Source: Lachnospiraceae bacterium
GTDB taxonomy: Bacteria > Bacillota_A > Clostridia > Lachnospirales > Lachnospiraceae
NCBI GenBank assembly: GCA_009774465.1
Contig: VSNT01000039.1
Coordinates: 1 to 27,779, forward strand
Direction of reading: 5' to 3'
DNA: 27,779 nucleotides
Part shown: piece after piece, positions 7,108 through 16,179 of the stretch
Layout: each line of letters starts with the position of its first letter
Numbering within the stretch: the first letter of the stretch is position 1
Notes under the pieces: model-generated
Told to the model about the DNA's origin: nothing
The model's database searches: none
What the model saw: the letters and a program-made list of their open reading frames with translations, nothing else
Program-made: the position numbers and the translations under genes

Positions 7108-9609
7108 ATGATTAAAAAAACGGCGGCACCGGCATCAGTGCCAGTATCACCTACTTTTGATAAGGAACTGTTTAAAAGAAGCGTCCTGTATAATATAAAA
7201 ACATTATACAGAAAGACACTGGAAGAGGCCAGCCAGCAGCAGATTTTTCAGGCTGTTGCCTATGCAATCAAGGACGCTGTGGTTGATAACTGGCTGACAT
7301 CTCAAAAGGAATTTGAAAAACAGGATCCCAAGATGGTTTATTATATGTCTATGGAATTCCTTATGGGGCGTGCTCTTGGAAACAATATTATTAACCTGCA
7401 GGCTTACCAGCCGGTAAAGGAAGTAATGGAGGAACTGGGACTTGATCTGAATGTTGTTGAAGACCAGGAGCCGGATCCCGCTCTTGGAAATGGCGGTTTG
7501 GGACGCCTTGCAGCATGCTTTCTGGATTCTCTTGCCACGTTGGGATATGAAGCTTACGGATGCGGCATCAGATACCGCTATGGAATGTTTAAGCAGGAAG
7601 TCAGGGATGGTTATCAGGTGGAGGTGCCGGATAACTGGCTGGTGGATGGAAATCCTTTTGAGCTTCGCAGGCCTGAGTATGCAAAGGAAGTTAAGTTTGG
7701 CGGATACGTAAATGTACATATAGATGAAAACGGAAGAAGCAATTTTGTCCAGGAAGGTTATCAGAGCGTTAAAGCGGTTCCATATGATCTTCCCATTGTA
7801 GGTTATGGAAATGGAATGGTAAACACGCTTCGCATCTGGGATGCGGAGCCGGTGGAATGCTTTAAGCTGGATTCCTTTGACAAGGGGGATTACCAGAAGG
7901 CAGTTGAGCAGGAAAATCTGGCAAGGAATATTGTGGAAGTTCTTTATCCCAATGATAATCATTATGCGGGAAAAGAACTCCGCTTAAAACAGCAGTATTT
8001 CTTTATTTCTGCTTCCGTACAGGCAGCAGTTGCCAAATATATGAGAAGTCATGATAATATAAGAAAGTTTTATGAGAAAGTTACCTTCCAGCTAAATGAT
8101 ACCCATCCTACGGTAGCAATCGCAGAATTAATGAGAATTCTTATGGACGAATTCTACTTAACATGGGATGAGGCATGGGCAGTTACCACGAAAACCTGCG
8201 CATACACCAATCATACAATTATGTCGGAAGCATTGGAAAAATGGCCGATTGAACTGTTCTCAAGGCTGCTTCCCAGAATTTATCAGATCATTGAAGAAAT
8301 TAACCGCAGATTTATTATCAGAATACAGGAAATGTATCCCGGCAATCAGGAAAAGATCCGTAAGATGGCAATCATTTATGACGGACAGGTGAAAATGGCT
8401 CATCTTGCAATTGTGGCAGGCTTTTCTGTAAACGGCGTGGCAAGGCTTCATACGGAAATCTTAAAGAATCAGGAGCTGAAAGATTTCTATGAAATGATGC
8501 CTGATAAATTTAATAATAAAACCAATGGCATTACACAGAGACGTTTCCTGCTTCATGGAAATCCGCTTCTTGCCGATTGGGTAACTGCCCATGTGGGCAA
8601 TGACTGGATTACAGATCTTCCTAAAATCAGCAGATTAAAGATTTATGCAGATGATGAGAAGGCCCAGCAGGAGTTTATGAACATTAAATATCAGAATAAA
8701 GTGCGTCTGGCGCGCTATATTCAGGAGCATAACGGAATTGAAGTTGATCCCCGTTCTATTTTTGATGTGCAGGTTAAGAGACTTCATGAATACAAACGCC
8801 AGCTTTTAAATATTCTCCATGTAATGTATCTGTATAACCAGCTTAAGGATAATCCTGATATGGATTTTTACCCCAGAACATTTATCTTTGGAGCAAAGGC
8901 GGCAGCAGGATATTATAACGCAAAAATGACCATCAAGCTGATTACTTCAGTGGCAGATGTGGTAAATAACGATCCTGCCATCAAGGGAAAAATCAAAGTC
9001 GTATTTATAGAAAACTACAGAGTGTCCAATGCAGAGCTTATTTTTGCAGCAGCAGATGTTTCCGAGCAGATTTCAACAGCAAGTAAGGAAGCATCCGGCA
9101 CAGGAAATATGAAATTCATGTTAAATGGCGCATTGACCATTGGCACGATGGATGGTGCAAATGTGGAGATCGTGGAAGAAGTGGGGGAAGAGAATGCATT
9201 TATCTTTGGTCTTTCGTCAGATGAAGTAATTAATTATGAGAATCATGGCGGATATGATCCAACAGAGATTTTCAACAATGATCCGGATGTGAGAAAAGTG
9301 TTGATGCAGTTGATTAATGGAACATTTTCACCAAATGATCCTGACAGATTCCGTACCCTTTATAATTCACTGCTAAATACATTAAGCACTTCAAAGGCAG
9401 ACACTTACTTTATTTTAAAAGACTTTAAGGCATATGCGGAAGCGCAGAAAAAGGTAGAAAAAGCTTACCGTGATGAAAAGGGATGGGCAAGAAGCGCTAT
9501 CTTAAATGTGGCATGCAGTGGTAAATTTACATCTGACAGAACCATTCAGGAATATGTGGATGAGATCTGGCATCTGGATAAGGTAGCACTTCCCAAAAGG
9601 AAAAAATAA
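7108..9609 (+). CDS. glgP: Glycogen/maltodextrin phosphorylase
   Basis: Cytoplasmic enzyme (family GT35) that uses phosphate to release glucose-1-phosphate from the non-reducing ends of alpha-1,4-glucans. The protein has 833 residues, as expected. The pyridoxal-phosphate site is EASGTGNMKFMLNG, with the Schiff-base lysine at residue 669. Other family landmarks are EFLMGRALGNN, PALGNGGLGRLAACFLDS, TNHTIMSEALEKWP and VKRLHEYKRQLLN. GGAGG lies seven bases before the ATG. No other glycogen gene is in the window, so it appears to be a single-gene unit between its own promoter and the hairpin at 9629-9654. Confidence 0.96.
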   Translation: MIKKTAAPASVPVSPTFDKELFKRSVLYNIKTLYRKTLEEASQQQIFQAVAYAIKDAVVDNWLTSQKEFEKQDPKMVYYMSMEFLMGRALGNNIINLQAYQPVKEVMEELGLDLNVVEDQEPDPALGNGGLGRLAACFLDSLATLGYEAYGCGIRYRYGMFKQEVRDGYQVEVPDNWLVDGNPFELRRPEYAKEVKFGGYVNVHIDENGRSNFVQEGYQSVKAVPYDLPIVGYGNGMVNTLRIWDAEPVECFKLDSFDKGDYQKAVEQENLARNIVEVLYPNDNHYAGKELRLKQQYFFISASVQAAVAKYMRSHDNIRKFYEKVTFQLNDTHPTVAIAELMRILMDEFYLTWDEAWAVTTKTCAYTNHTIMSEALEKWPIELFSRLLPRIYQIIEEINRRFIIRIQEMYPGNQEKIRKMAIIYDGQVKMAHLAIVAGFSVNGVARLHTEILKNQELKDFYEMMPDKFNNKTNGITQRRFLLHGNPLLADWVTAHVGNDWITDLPKISRLKIYADDEKAQQEFMNIKYQNKVRLARYIQEHNGIEVDPRSIFDVQVKRLHEYKRQLLNILHVMYLYNQLKDNPDMDFYPRTFIFGAKAAAGYYNAKMTIKLITSVADVVNNDPAIKGKIKVVFIENYRVSNAELIFAAADVSEQISTASKEASGTGNMKFMLNGALTIGTMDGANVEIVEEVGEENAFIFGLSSDEVINYENHGGYDPTEIFNNDPDVRKVLMQLINGTFSPNDPDRFRTLYNSLLNTLSTSKADTYFILKDFKAYAEAQKKVEKAYRDEKGWARSAILNVACSGKFTSDRTIQEYVDEIWHLDKVALPKRKK

Positions 9610-9628
9610 AACTTGATAAAAGTTGCGT

Positions 9629-9654
9629 ATGTGCGGCAGGAAACTGCCGCACAT
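9629..9654 (+). terminator. Hairpin after glgP, probable terminator
   Basis: ATGTGCGGCAG (9629-9639) and CTGCCGCACAT (9644-9654) form a perfect 11-bp stem closed by a GAAA tetraloop. The following sequence, GTTGTATAGC, is poor in T, so termination may be partial, or the hairpin may mainly protect the 3' end of the mRNA. Confidence 0.6.
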
Positions 9655-9737
9655 GTTGTATAGCATAAATGTCATAAAATAGACTAAGTAAGCTCTGTAA
9701 TTACATAAATGGAATTTAGATGAAAAGGAGACAGCAC

Positions 9738-10508
9738 ATGTCAGAGCAGTTTTCAAGAACGGAACGACTTTTTGGGAAAAAGGCGATGGAACATCTTGCA
9801 CAGGCGAAAGTGGCAGTGTTTGGAATCGGCGGGGTAGGAGGACATGCACTGGAGGCACTGGTGCGAAGCGGCATAGGTTCGATAGATATTGTTGATAATG
9901 ACAAAATATGTTTGTCAAATTTAAACCGCCAGATTATTACAACGCACAGAACGCTGGGACAATATAAAGTTGATGCGGCAGAAGAAAGAATGAAGGAAAT
10001 CAATCCGGATGTGGTCATTTATAAACACCAGGTTTTTTTCCTGCCGGAAACTGCTGACCAGTTTGACTTTTCCAGGTATGACTATGTGGTGGATGCCATT
10101 GATACGGTAGCTGGAAAGATAGAGCTTGCCATCAGGGCGCAGCAGGCAGGCGTTCCCATTATCAGTTCTATGGGAGCAGGCAATAAAATAGATCCCACAG
10201 CTTTTGAAGTGGCAGATATTTATGAGACAAGCGTCTGCCCACTTGCAAAGGTGATGAGAAGAGAATTGAAAAAAAGAGGAGTTAAAGGGCTGAAAGTGGT
10301 TTACTCAAAGGAAGAGGCACTGACGCCCATAGATTTTGATACAGTTTCCGAAGGGATGCCGGAATCGGAAAGGGAAAACTGTGAGGAGAATAAGGAAACA
10401 GGAAGCAGACGCCGGCAGATTCCCGGAAGCAATGCCTTTGTGCCTTCGGTGGCAGGACTTATTATGGCGGGTGAAGTGATAAAGGATTTGATCGATTTCG
10501 GACAATAA
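9738..10508 (+). CDS. tcdA: tRNA threonylcarbamoyladenosine dehydratase
   Basis: E1-like ThiF/MoeB/HesA-fold enzyme that uses ATP to cyclise t6A37 of tRNA to ct6A. The adenylate-binding glycine-rich segment VFGIGGVGGHALEALVRSG is near the N-terminus, followed by DNDKICLSNLNRQ and YVVDAIDTVAGK. ISSMGAGNKIDP and SVCPLAKVMRRELKKRG are characteristic of the TcdA (YgdL/CsdL) branch. The frame also has an ATG at 9720, but AAAAGGAG at 9723-9730 lies between it and the ATG at 9738, seven bases from the latter, so the shorter 256-residue form is chosen. The regulator gene starts 13 bases after its stop, suggesting joint transcription despite unrelated roles. Confidence 0.92.
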   Translation: MSEQFSRTERLFGKKAMEHLAQAKVAVFGIGGVGGHALEALVRSGIGSIDIVDNDKICLSNLNRQIITTHRTLGQYKVDAAEERMKEINPDVVIYKHQVFFLPETADQFDFSRYDYVVDAIDTVAGKIELAIRAQQAGVPIISSMGAGNKIDPTAFEVADIYETSVCPLAKVMRRELKKRGVKGLKVVYSKEEALTPIDFDTVSEGMPESERENCEENKETGSRRRQIPGSNAFVPSVAGLIMAGEVIKDLIDFGQ

Positions 10509-10521
10509 AGGAGCATAGCTT

Positions 10522-12777
10522 ATGAAAAGAAAGAAGCTGCCTTTAAAATCAGCATATTATTTTTCGTTTTTATTTTTTATTGTGATTCCAATACTGATCG
10601 TTCTGGTAATTGCCCTTTTTATTTTAAATAAGCAGTTTAAAAAGCAGGCAATTGAAAATATCAAACAGGCCCAGGAAACAGTAATTGCGGAGCTGTCCTC
10701 TGATATTGATGTGATGTCAATGCGGCTTTCACATTTGATTAATACAAATAACAGTGAAATACTTGCCTATGCGGCAGAAACAGACACTTTTGATTACAGT
10801 AGACGCTATGAATATGAACAAAAGCTTCAGCAGGCGGGAAATCTGGCATTGGAACCTGTAAAAGATATTATTTCAGTTGAGTTTTATATGAAGGATGGAA
10901 AACGGACGTATATCAAAAATGAAATCAATCGTACAGGTGATGAAATCCGACAGATGGTCTGGTATCAAAAGGCGCTTGAAAAAAGCAATACAGTTTGTCT
11001 GGGGCATTATGATACGGTATCTTTAAATGATTTGTATGTGGGAGGAAAAAAGGATCTTTTGATTCTGGTTTTTGCATTGGCGCCGGATGTGACCACAGAT
11101 CGTTCCCAGAAAATAGAAATGGTAGTTTTTTATCAGTCTACTGATGCAGCCAATCGGATACGTGAATATAATCAAAGCTATCTTGCAGGAAAAAACAAGC
11201 TTGGTATCACACAAATCCGGGATGAGGAAGGAACTCTTATATTTTCTACGATAGAAGATGAGAATGAAATTAATCTGTATGATAAGAAATATACCTGTGT
11301 AAAGACGCCTCTGGAGCTTAATGACAGCATCTGGTACATTGAAAGCTATATCAAAACCAAAGATTTGACAGTGGAATACTGGAACAGTGCAATATTGGTA
11401 CTTTTTGCGGTGATTGCTGTGCTTCTGTTTGCCGGGTATTATTCCAGATACTTTCTTAGAAGTATTGTAAAGCCTGTTGAGGAGATGAGTAAAGGGCTGC
11501 AGCAGGTAGAGGAAGGAAATCTTGACATACATATTTCGCCCAGCGGACAGTCTGAGGTTCGGGGAATGATTCACCAGTTTAATGCGATGGTGAGGCGGCT
11601 TAAGGTGTTAATCGGAGAATACGAGGAGAGAATCCGCAGTATTGATTTAAAACCGGAAGAGTATTTTGCCGCCATGATGAAAAAAGAAATGACGCCGAAG
11701 GAAGTGAACCAGAGAATAAAAGAATTTTTCGTGGAAGATTATGTTTTACTGGGGCTTTATGTTACCTATGAAAATCAGACGGAAAATGAAAAAGATCTGG
11801 TACTGAATTTAAAGAACAGCTTTGAAAGAAATCCAAGATATGCTTCAAGATGCTTTGCCTACATTGAAACATCCCGTTTTATCTTTGTCTTTTACAGAGT
11901 GATGGAGGAGGAATATATAGACAGGATTACAAAAATGGTAAGGGAGCTGCAAAGGGAAGCAGGAAAGGAATTTGAGGCTAAAATTTCAGTTTGCATAAGT
12001 GAAAAGCTTTTTGGGTATGAAGTTTTCCAGGGAGGCATTCAGGATATAAAAGAAAAGATATGTCTAAGGCATCTTTTTGGTGAAGGCGCTATGATTGATT
12101 TAAGCGTGGACAGACAGGAGAAACAGGATATTCTGGAGATGGCAAAGAAATATAAAAGGATAGCAGGAGCGCTTTATATTGCAGATGAAAAAAATCTGGC
12201 GGAAGAGAAAGAAAAAATGTTTGCAGAATTTACAAATCAGGATATGCATAAAAACAGAAAAATGGTGTTTGCCCTGATTTTGGCCATTGGAAACCGTTTT
12301 AGCAGTGATAATTCCAATTTTGCTGATATATTTGGACAGCAATATAATTATCGGGATAAAATAGGGCGGATTGAGGACAGCAGGAGTATGAAGCTGTGGC
12401 TTACCAATTATTTTGCATGGATCATGGACTATTCTGCTTCCAAGCTTAATGTGTCGGAAACGGACGTGATTATTAAGGCAAAGCGTTATATATCGGATCA
12501 TTATGAAGATCCGGAGTTATCTTTACTAAAAGTAGCGGAATATGTGGGATTAAATGAAAAATACTTTACGAATCGATTCACTAAAGAAGCGGGGGAAACA
12601 TTTTCTTCTTATTTGACAGCCTTAAGGATGCAGAAAGCAAAGGAACTTTTAAAAACAACTATCTTTAAAGTATACGAGATATCTGAGATGGTGGGATATC
12701 ATAATGTAGAGCATTTTAACAGAATGCTTAAAAAGTTAAATAAAGTTACACCGGCAATGTATCGGAAAACCATGTAA
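10522..12777 (+). CDS. Membrane-bound sensor regulator: TM-Cache-TM-HAMP-AraC
   Basis: A 751-residue one-component regulator. Residues ~12-36 form a first membrane helix and ~37-285 an extracytoplasmic region of Cache type. Residues ~288-312 are a second helix, followed by a HAMP-like linker (KPVEEMSKGLQQVEEGNLDI). A middle domain of unassigned fold comes next, and an AraC/XylS double helix-turn-helix begins near residue 648 (YISDHYEDPELSLLKVAEYVGL ends its first part; VYEISEMVGYHNVEHFNR is the second). The layout resembles the YtdP/YesN-like regulators that Firmicutes place beside carbohydrate ABC importers. The importer begins 190 bases downstream on the same strand, so a galactoside or the loaded binding protein is the likely signal; that is inference. 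AAAGGAG precedes the ATG. Confidence 0.88.
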   Translation: MKRKKLPLKSAYYFSFLFFIVIPILIVLVIALFILNKQFKKQAIENIKQAQETVIAELSSDIDVMSMRLSHLINTNNSEILAYAAETDTFDYSRRYEYEQKLQQAGNLALEPVKDIISVEFYMKDGKRTYIKNEINRTGDEIRQMVWYQKALEKSNTVCLGHYDTVSLNDLYVGGKKDLLILVFALAPDVTTDRSQKIEMVVFYQSTDAANRIREYNQSYLAGKNKLGITQIRDEEGTLIFSTIEDENEINLYDKKYTCVKTPLELNDSIWYIESYIKTKDLTVEYWNSAILVLFAVIAVLLFAGYYSRYFLRSIVKPVEEMSKGLQQVEEGNLDIHISPSGQSEVRGMIHQFNAMVRRLKVLIGEYEERIRSIDLKPEEYFAAMMKKEMTPKEVNQRIKEFFVEDYVLLGLYVTYENQTENEKDLVLNLKNSFERNPRYASRCFAYIETSRFIFVFYRVMEEEYIDRITKMVRELQREAGKEFEAKISVCISEKLFGYEVFQGGIQDIKEKICLRHLFGEGAMIDLSVDRQEKQDILEMAKKYKRIAGALYIADEKNLAEEKEKMFAEFTNQDMHKNRKMVFALILAIGNRFSSDNSNFADIFGQQYNYRDKIGRIEDSRSMKLWLTNYFAWIMDYSASKLNVSETDVIIKAKRYISDHYEDPELSLLKVAEYVGLNEKYFTNRFTKEAGETFSSYLTALRMQKAKELLKTTIFKVYEISEMVGYHNVEHFNRMLKKLNKVTPAMYRKTM

Positions 12778-12800
12778 AATGCATGGTTTTTCTTACTTTT
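12766..12800 (+). terminator. Intrinsic terminator overlapping the regulator stop codon
   Basis: AAAACCATG (12766-12774) pairs with CATGGTTTT (12782-12790), and the TAA stop lies in the loop. The 3' arm runs into TTTTTCTTACTTTT. It separates the regulator transcript from the transporter operon. Confidence 0.65.
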
Positions 12801-12930
12801 AATCAAAAAAACTTACCATAAATCAAAAATCGTTTTTTAAAACATCTGAAAAAATATCAAGAAAAATGAAAAAAAGAAATAGCAGGAAAAATAACATATT
12901 GCTATCCTGTAAACACAGTTTGGCCAACTG
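12801..12930 (+). promoter_or_regulatory. Putative control region of the galactoside operon
   Basis: An A-rich leader upstream of the binding-protein gene. AATCAAAAA occurs at 12801-12809 and again at 12821-12829, an exact 20-base period of the kind AraC-family dimers bind. A possible extended -10, TGCTATCCT, lies at 12900-12908 with no convincing -35. CAGTT and AACTG (12916-12920, 12926-12930) form an inverted repeat just downstream. None of these is decisive. Confidence 0.35.
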
Positions 12931-12969
12931 AAAAACATTGACAAAAAAATATGGGAGGTATCAACTGAT

Positions 12970-14352
12970 ATGAAAAAAAGATTACTTGCATCTATTTTAA
13001 CATGTGCATTATCAGTATCTTTATTGGCAGGATGCGGAGACAAGGAAGTTCAAAGCAGCAATAACGATGCGCCTGCTGCTGAGCAGACACAGACTGAAAG
13101 CACAGAAAGCGCAGGAGAAAGTGCACCTGCAGTAAATGAAGATTTAAGCGGTACATTGACTTTTGCTATCTGGGATAACAACTTAAATGACTTTATTGAA
13201 GAAAATGATATGGTAAGCAAATTTCAGGAACAGTATCCTAATATAGATATTGAGGTGGAAAAGATTAAGGATGACTCTGAGTACTGGAATGCAATGAAAA
13301 TGCGGGCATCTGCAAATCAGCTTCCTGACGTTATGTTTAACAAGCCCTTTACCTTATCAAGATTTAAGGACTATTTAATTGATTTATCTGGAACCACAGC
13401 ATGTGCTAACAACGAACTGGCAGCCGGTTATGCTTTGGACGGGAAGGTACTTGGTATTCCCATGACTTCCGGATATGAATATGTATTTTACTGGAAAGAC
13501 ATGTTTGAAGAGGCAGGAGTAGAAGTGCCTACTACCTGGCCGGAGTTTGAAGCGACAGCAAAAACACTGCAGGATTACTATGGAAAAGACAATCCGGACT
13601 TTATGGCAATTGCCTGTGGATTAAAGGATGAATGGCCGGATTATCCTTATATGGAGTTTATGCCTGCACTTGAGTCTGCAAATGGACAGAACTGGAATAC
13701 AATGGCATCTATGGATGCACCTTTTGCAGAAGGAACAGATATTAATAAGGCCTATAAAAAGGTTTATGAACTGTTTACGTCAGGGGTACTTGGAAAAGAT
13801 CCTTTAGGTCTTGGAAATGATCAGGTAACATCACTTTTTGCAACAAAAAATGCTGCAATTTTGGCATTGGGAGACTGGGGACTTCAGAACATTCAGGCAG
13901 GAGCAGAAGATATTTCACAGCTTGGTACATTTTATCTTCCTACAAGAAATTCGGAATCCGATCCTTATAATGTTATTGTTCAGGGAGATTCCTTTATGGG
14001 CGTAACTACACATTCCAAAAATCCGGAAGCTGCAGTTGCATTTGTAGAATGGTTTTATTCAGACGCATGGTATCCTTCTTACATAAATTATGTATCATCT
14101 GCTTCCTCAATGACCAATTTCCCCAAGGAGAAAGATCCTGTTTTGGCAGAGGCTGATGCGCTTTGCCCGGATATGGTTCTGGTTATGTATGATGGTGGCG
14201 GCGATGACTTTACTGCAATTCAAAATGAAACAACATTTGATTATAAGAAGCTGGGAGCACAGATGATGACAGAAGGCTTCGACCTGGATGCCGCTTTGGC
14301 AGAGTTGGATACAAAGTGGGCGGATGCAAGAGCAAAATTAGGTATCCAGTAA
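12970..14352 (+). CDS. Sugar ABC transporter substrate-binding lipoprotein
   Basis: A 460-residue extracytoplasmic binding protein anchored to the membrane outer face. The N-terminus is a lipoprotein signal (MKKRLLASIL...) with lipobox LLAGC at about residue 22, then a Ser/Glu/Thr-rich linker to about residue 58. The mature part begins LTFAIWDNNLNDFIEEN and shows family-1 solute-binding features such as VMFNKPFTLSRFKDYLIDLSG and AAVAFVEWFYSD. It starts an operon with two permeases and the beta-galactosidase, so a galactoside ligand is likely. GGGAGGT lies about 11 bases before the ATG. A hairpin follows the stop codon. Confidence 0.92.
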   Translation: MKKRLLASILTCALSVSLLAGCGDKEVQSSNNDAPAAEQTQTESTESAGESAPAVNEDLSGTLTFAIWDNNLNDFIEENDMVSKFQEQYPNIDIEVEKIKDDSEYWNAMKMRASANQLPDVMFNKPFTLSRFKDYLIDLSGTTACANNELAAGYALDGKVLGIPMTSGYEYVFYWKDMFEEAGVEVPTTWPEFEATAKTLQDYYGKDNPDFMAIACGLKDEWPDYPYMEFMPALESANGQNWNTMASMDAPFAEGTDINKAYKKVYELFTSGVLGKDPLGLGNDQVTSLFATKNAAILALGDWGLQNIQAGAEDISQLGTFYLPTRNSESDPYNVIVQGDSFMGVTTHSKNPEAAVAFVEWFYSDAWYPSYINYVSSASSMTNFPKEKDPVLAEADALCPDMVLVMYDGGGDDFTAIQNETTFDYKKLGAQMMTEGFDLDAALAELDTKWADARAKLGIQ

Positions 14353-14379
14353 ACTGGATTAAAATTGATAACAAAAAGC

Positions 14380-14400
14380 GGGGCTGCATAAAGCAGCCCC
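14380..14400 (+). promoter_or_regulatory. Intercistronic hairpin without U-tract
   Basis: GGGGCTGC (14380-14387) pairs perfectly with GCAGCCCC (14393-14400) around ATAAA. No T run follows, and the next gene's ribosome site (GGGAGG) begins about ten bases later. Such hairpins between a binding-protein gene and its permeases typically keep the upstream message stable and more abundant. A separate inverted repeat, ATCCAGT-AA-ACTGGAT (14344-14359), overlaps the stop codon. Confidence 0.7.
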
Positions 14401-14422
14401 ACATCATTACCGGGAGGTAGTT

Positions 14423-15316
14423 ATGAGTAAACTTAGCAAAAAAAGGAGACAGTTTATCATAGCGTCATTGATAATTCCAATGCTGCTATTGGTTGCATTT
14501 GTCGTTTTTCCTGCAATTGACTTATTTCGAATGAGTTTTACCAATTGGGATGGTTACTCGGCAGAAAAAGATTTTATCTGGTTTGAAAATTATATTTCCA
14601 TGTTCCAAAATAAAGATCTTTGGATGTCGCTGAAAAATAACGCTGTATATTTTGTGATTCATTTCTTTATGATTTTTGTTGAGCTGGCTTTTGCCGTACT
14701 GCTCACAGGAAAACTTCGGGCAGCAAAATTTTACAAGACAATAGTATTTATGCCGTACATAATTAACGGGGTAGCAATATCCTATGCATTTTCCTACTTC
14801 TTTTCACCTATTAATGGGGCATTTGATGCTATTTTAACAACACTTCATCTGGAATCCTTCATTAGAAGCTGGCTGTCTGATCCCCAAATTGTAAACTATG
14901 TGCTGGCCTTTGTATCCTTGTGGAGATTCAGCGGTTATCATGTGATTTTGTTTATGGCCGCACTTCAGTCAATTCCTCAGGATGTGCTAGAGGCGGCAGA
15001 AGTGGACGGGGCAAATACCTGGCAGCTTTTCCGATATGTACAGATACCGGCTATTATGCTGATGGTTGATTTTGTACTGTTTGATAATATCAGAGGTGCG
15101 CTGCAGGTATTTGATATACCTTTTGTAATGACTGCCGGAGGACCGGGTTATGCATCTTCCACATTTACTTTATATACGATAAAGACCGCATTTACGTTCT
15201 CCAATTTTGGTCTTGCATCTACTATGGCAGTAGCGATAATGTTTATGATTATTATCATTTATGTAGTTCAAAATTTCCTGATTCATGGGATTGTTTTGAA
15301 GGATAGGAGGAAATAG
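14423..15316 (+). CDS. Sugar ABC transporter permease (MalF-like)
   Basis: A 297-residue inner-membrane permease of the carbohydrate uptake (CUT1) type with about six membrane helices. The cytoplasmic EAA loop that contacts the ATPase is present as EAAEVDGANTWQLFRYVQIP. The C-terminal half carries GGPGYASSTFTLYTIKTAF, a common signature of the first permease in these operons. GGGAGGTAGTT precedes the ATG. The next permease begins two bases after the stop, which indicates translational coupling. Confidence 0.93.
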   Translation: MSKLSKKRRQFIIASLIIPMLLLVAFVVFPAIDLFRMSFTNWDGYSAEKDFIWFENYISMFQNKDLWMSLKNNAVYFVIHFFMIFVELAFAVLLTGKLRAAKFYKTIVFMPYIINGVAISYAFSYFFSPINGAFDAILTTLHLESFIRSWLSDPQIVNYVLAFVSLWRFSGYHVILFMAALQSIPQDVLEAAEVDGANTWQLFRYVQIPAIMLMVDFVLFDNIRGALQVFDIPFVMTAGGPGYASSTFTLYTIKTAFTFSNFGLASTMAVAIMFMIIIIYVVQNFLIHGIVLKDRRK

Positions 15317-15318
15317 GT

Positions 15319-16152
15319 ATGCATAAAAGATTATTAACACAGATCATGAAGCAGATCGTATGTCTGTGCATGGTTTTAATTGTTTTAGCGCCGATTCTCC
15401 TCACCCTTTTTGCCGCGCTTAAGACAAAAGGAGATATGGCAACCACTTCGCCGCTGCTTTTACCGGCGTTAAATAAAATAACCTTTGAAAATTTTAAGGA
15501 TGTAATTACCGATAAATATTTAATACTGGGATTTAAAAACACCGGCATTATTTTACTGATTTCCCTTTTCTTTAATGTAATGTTTGGTACAATTACCGCA
15601 TTTATTATAGAACGTTTTCAGTTTAAAGGAAAAAATATTGTTGTGGCGTTGTTTTTCATGGGTATGCTGATTCCTACTTTTGTAACGGAAATTGCCAGAT
15701 TCCAGATTATACAGGGACTGCATTTGTATAATACCATATGGGCGCCTATCGTGATTTATGTGGCTTCGGATCTGATGCAGCTGTATATTTACAGACAGTT
15801 CATTTCAGGGCTTTCTGTGGCGCTTGATGAGGCAGCGCTTTTGGATGGATGTTCTTATTTTGGACTGTTTGTAAGGATAATTTTTCCGCTGCTGGCACCG
15901 GCAACTGCAACCGTATGTATTATAAAGGCAATTAATATCATTAATGACATGTATATTCCCTATTTATATATGCCCAAAAACAAATTGCGCACACTGACTA
16001 CATTTTTAATGAATTACGCCAATGCGCAGCAGGGCTCGTGGCAGACACTGGCAGCAGGCATCATTATTATCATGATTCCCACAATTGCAATTTATATCTT
16101 CTTCCAGAAGTATATTCTGGCAGGAGTGGCAGCAGGTGCGGTGAAAGAATAA
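15319..16152 (+). CDS. Sugar ABC transporter permease (MalG-like)
   Basis: A 277-residue second permease of the importer. Its EAA loop is LDEAALLDGCSYFGLFVRII, in the usual place about 90 residues from the C-terminus. It has about six predicted helices. Its ribosome site, AGGAGG, lies inside the end of the preceding gene. No ATPase gene follows: the next gene is lacL. Transporters of this class commonly share a genome-encoded MsmK/UgpC-type ATPase, so one is expected elsewhere. Confidence 0.92.
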   Translation: MHKRLLTQIMKQIVCLCMVLIVLAPILLTLFAALKTKGDMATTSPLLLPALNKITFENFKDVITDKYLILGFKNTGIILLISLFFNVMFGTITAFIIERFQFKGKNIVVALFFMGMLIPTFVTEIARFQIIQGLHLYNTIWAPIVIYVASDLMQLYIYRQFISGLSVALDEAALLDGCSYFGLFVRIIFPLLAPATATVCIIKAINIINDMYIPYLYMPKNKLRTLTTFLMNYANAQQGSWQTLAAGIIIIMIPTIAIYIFFQKYILAGVAAGAVKE

Positions 16153-16179
16153 TTTGATTAAAAAGAAATGAGGTTAAAT

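Noticed and set aside
7204..7962. 252-codon open frame antisense to glgP
   Set aside because: It lies wholly inside a conserved gene, has no family resemblance and no ribosome site; it is a compositional shadow.
12938..12955. TTGACA before the binding-protein gene as a -35 box
   Set aside because: A -10 at the right distance would fall in or after the ribosome site and leave no leader before the ATG at 12970.
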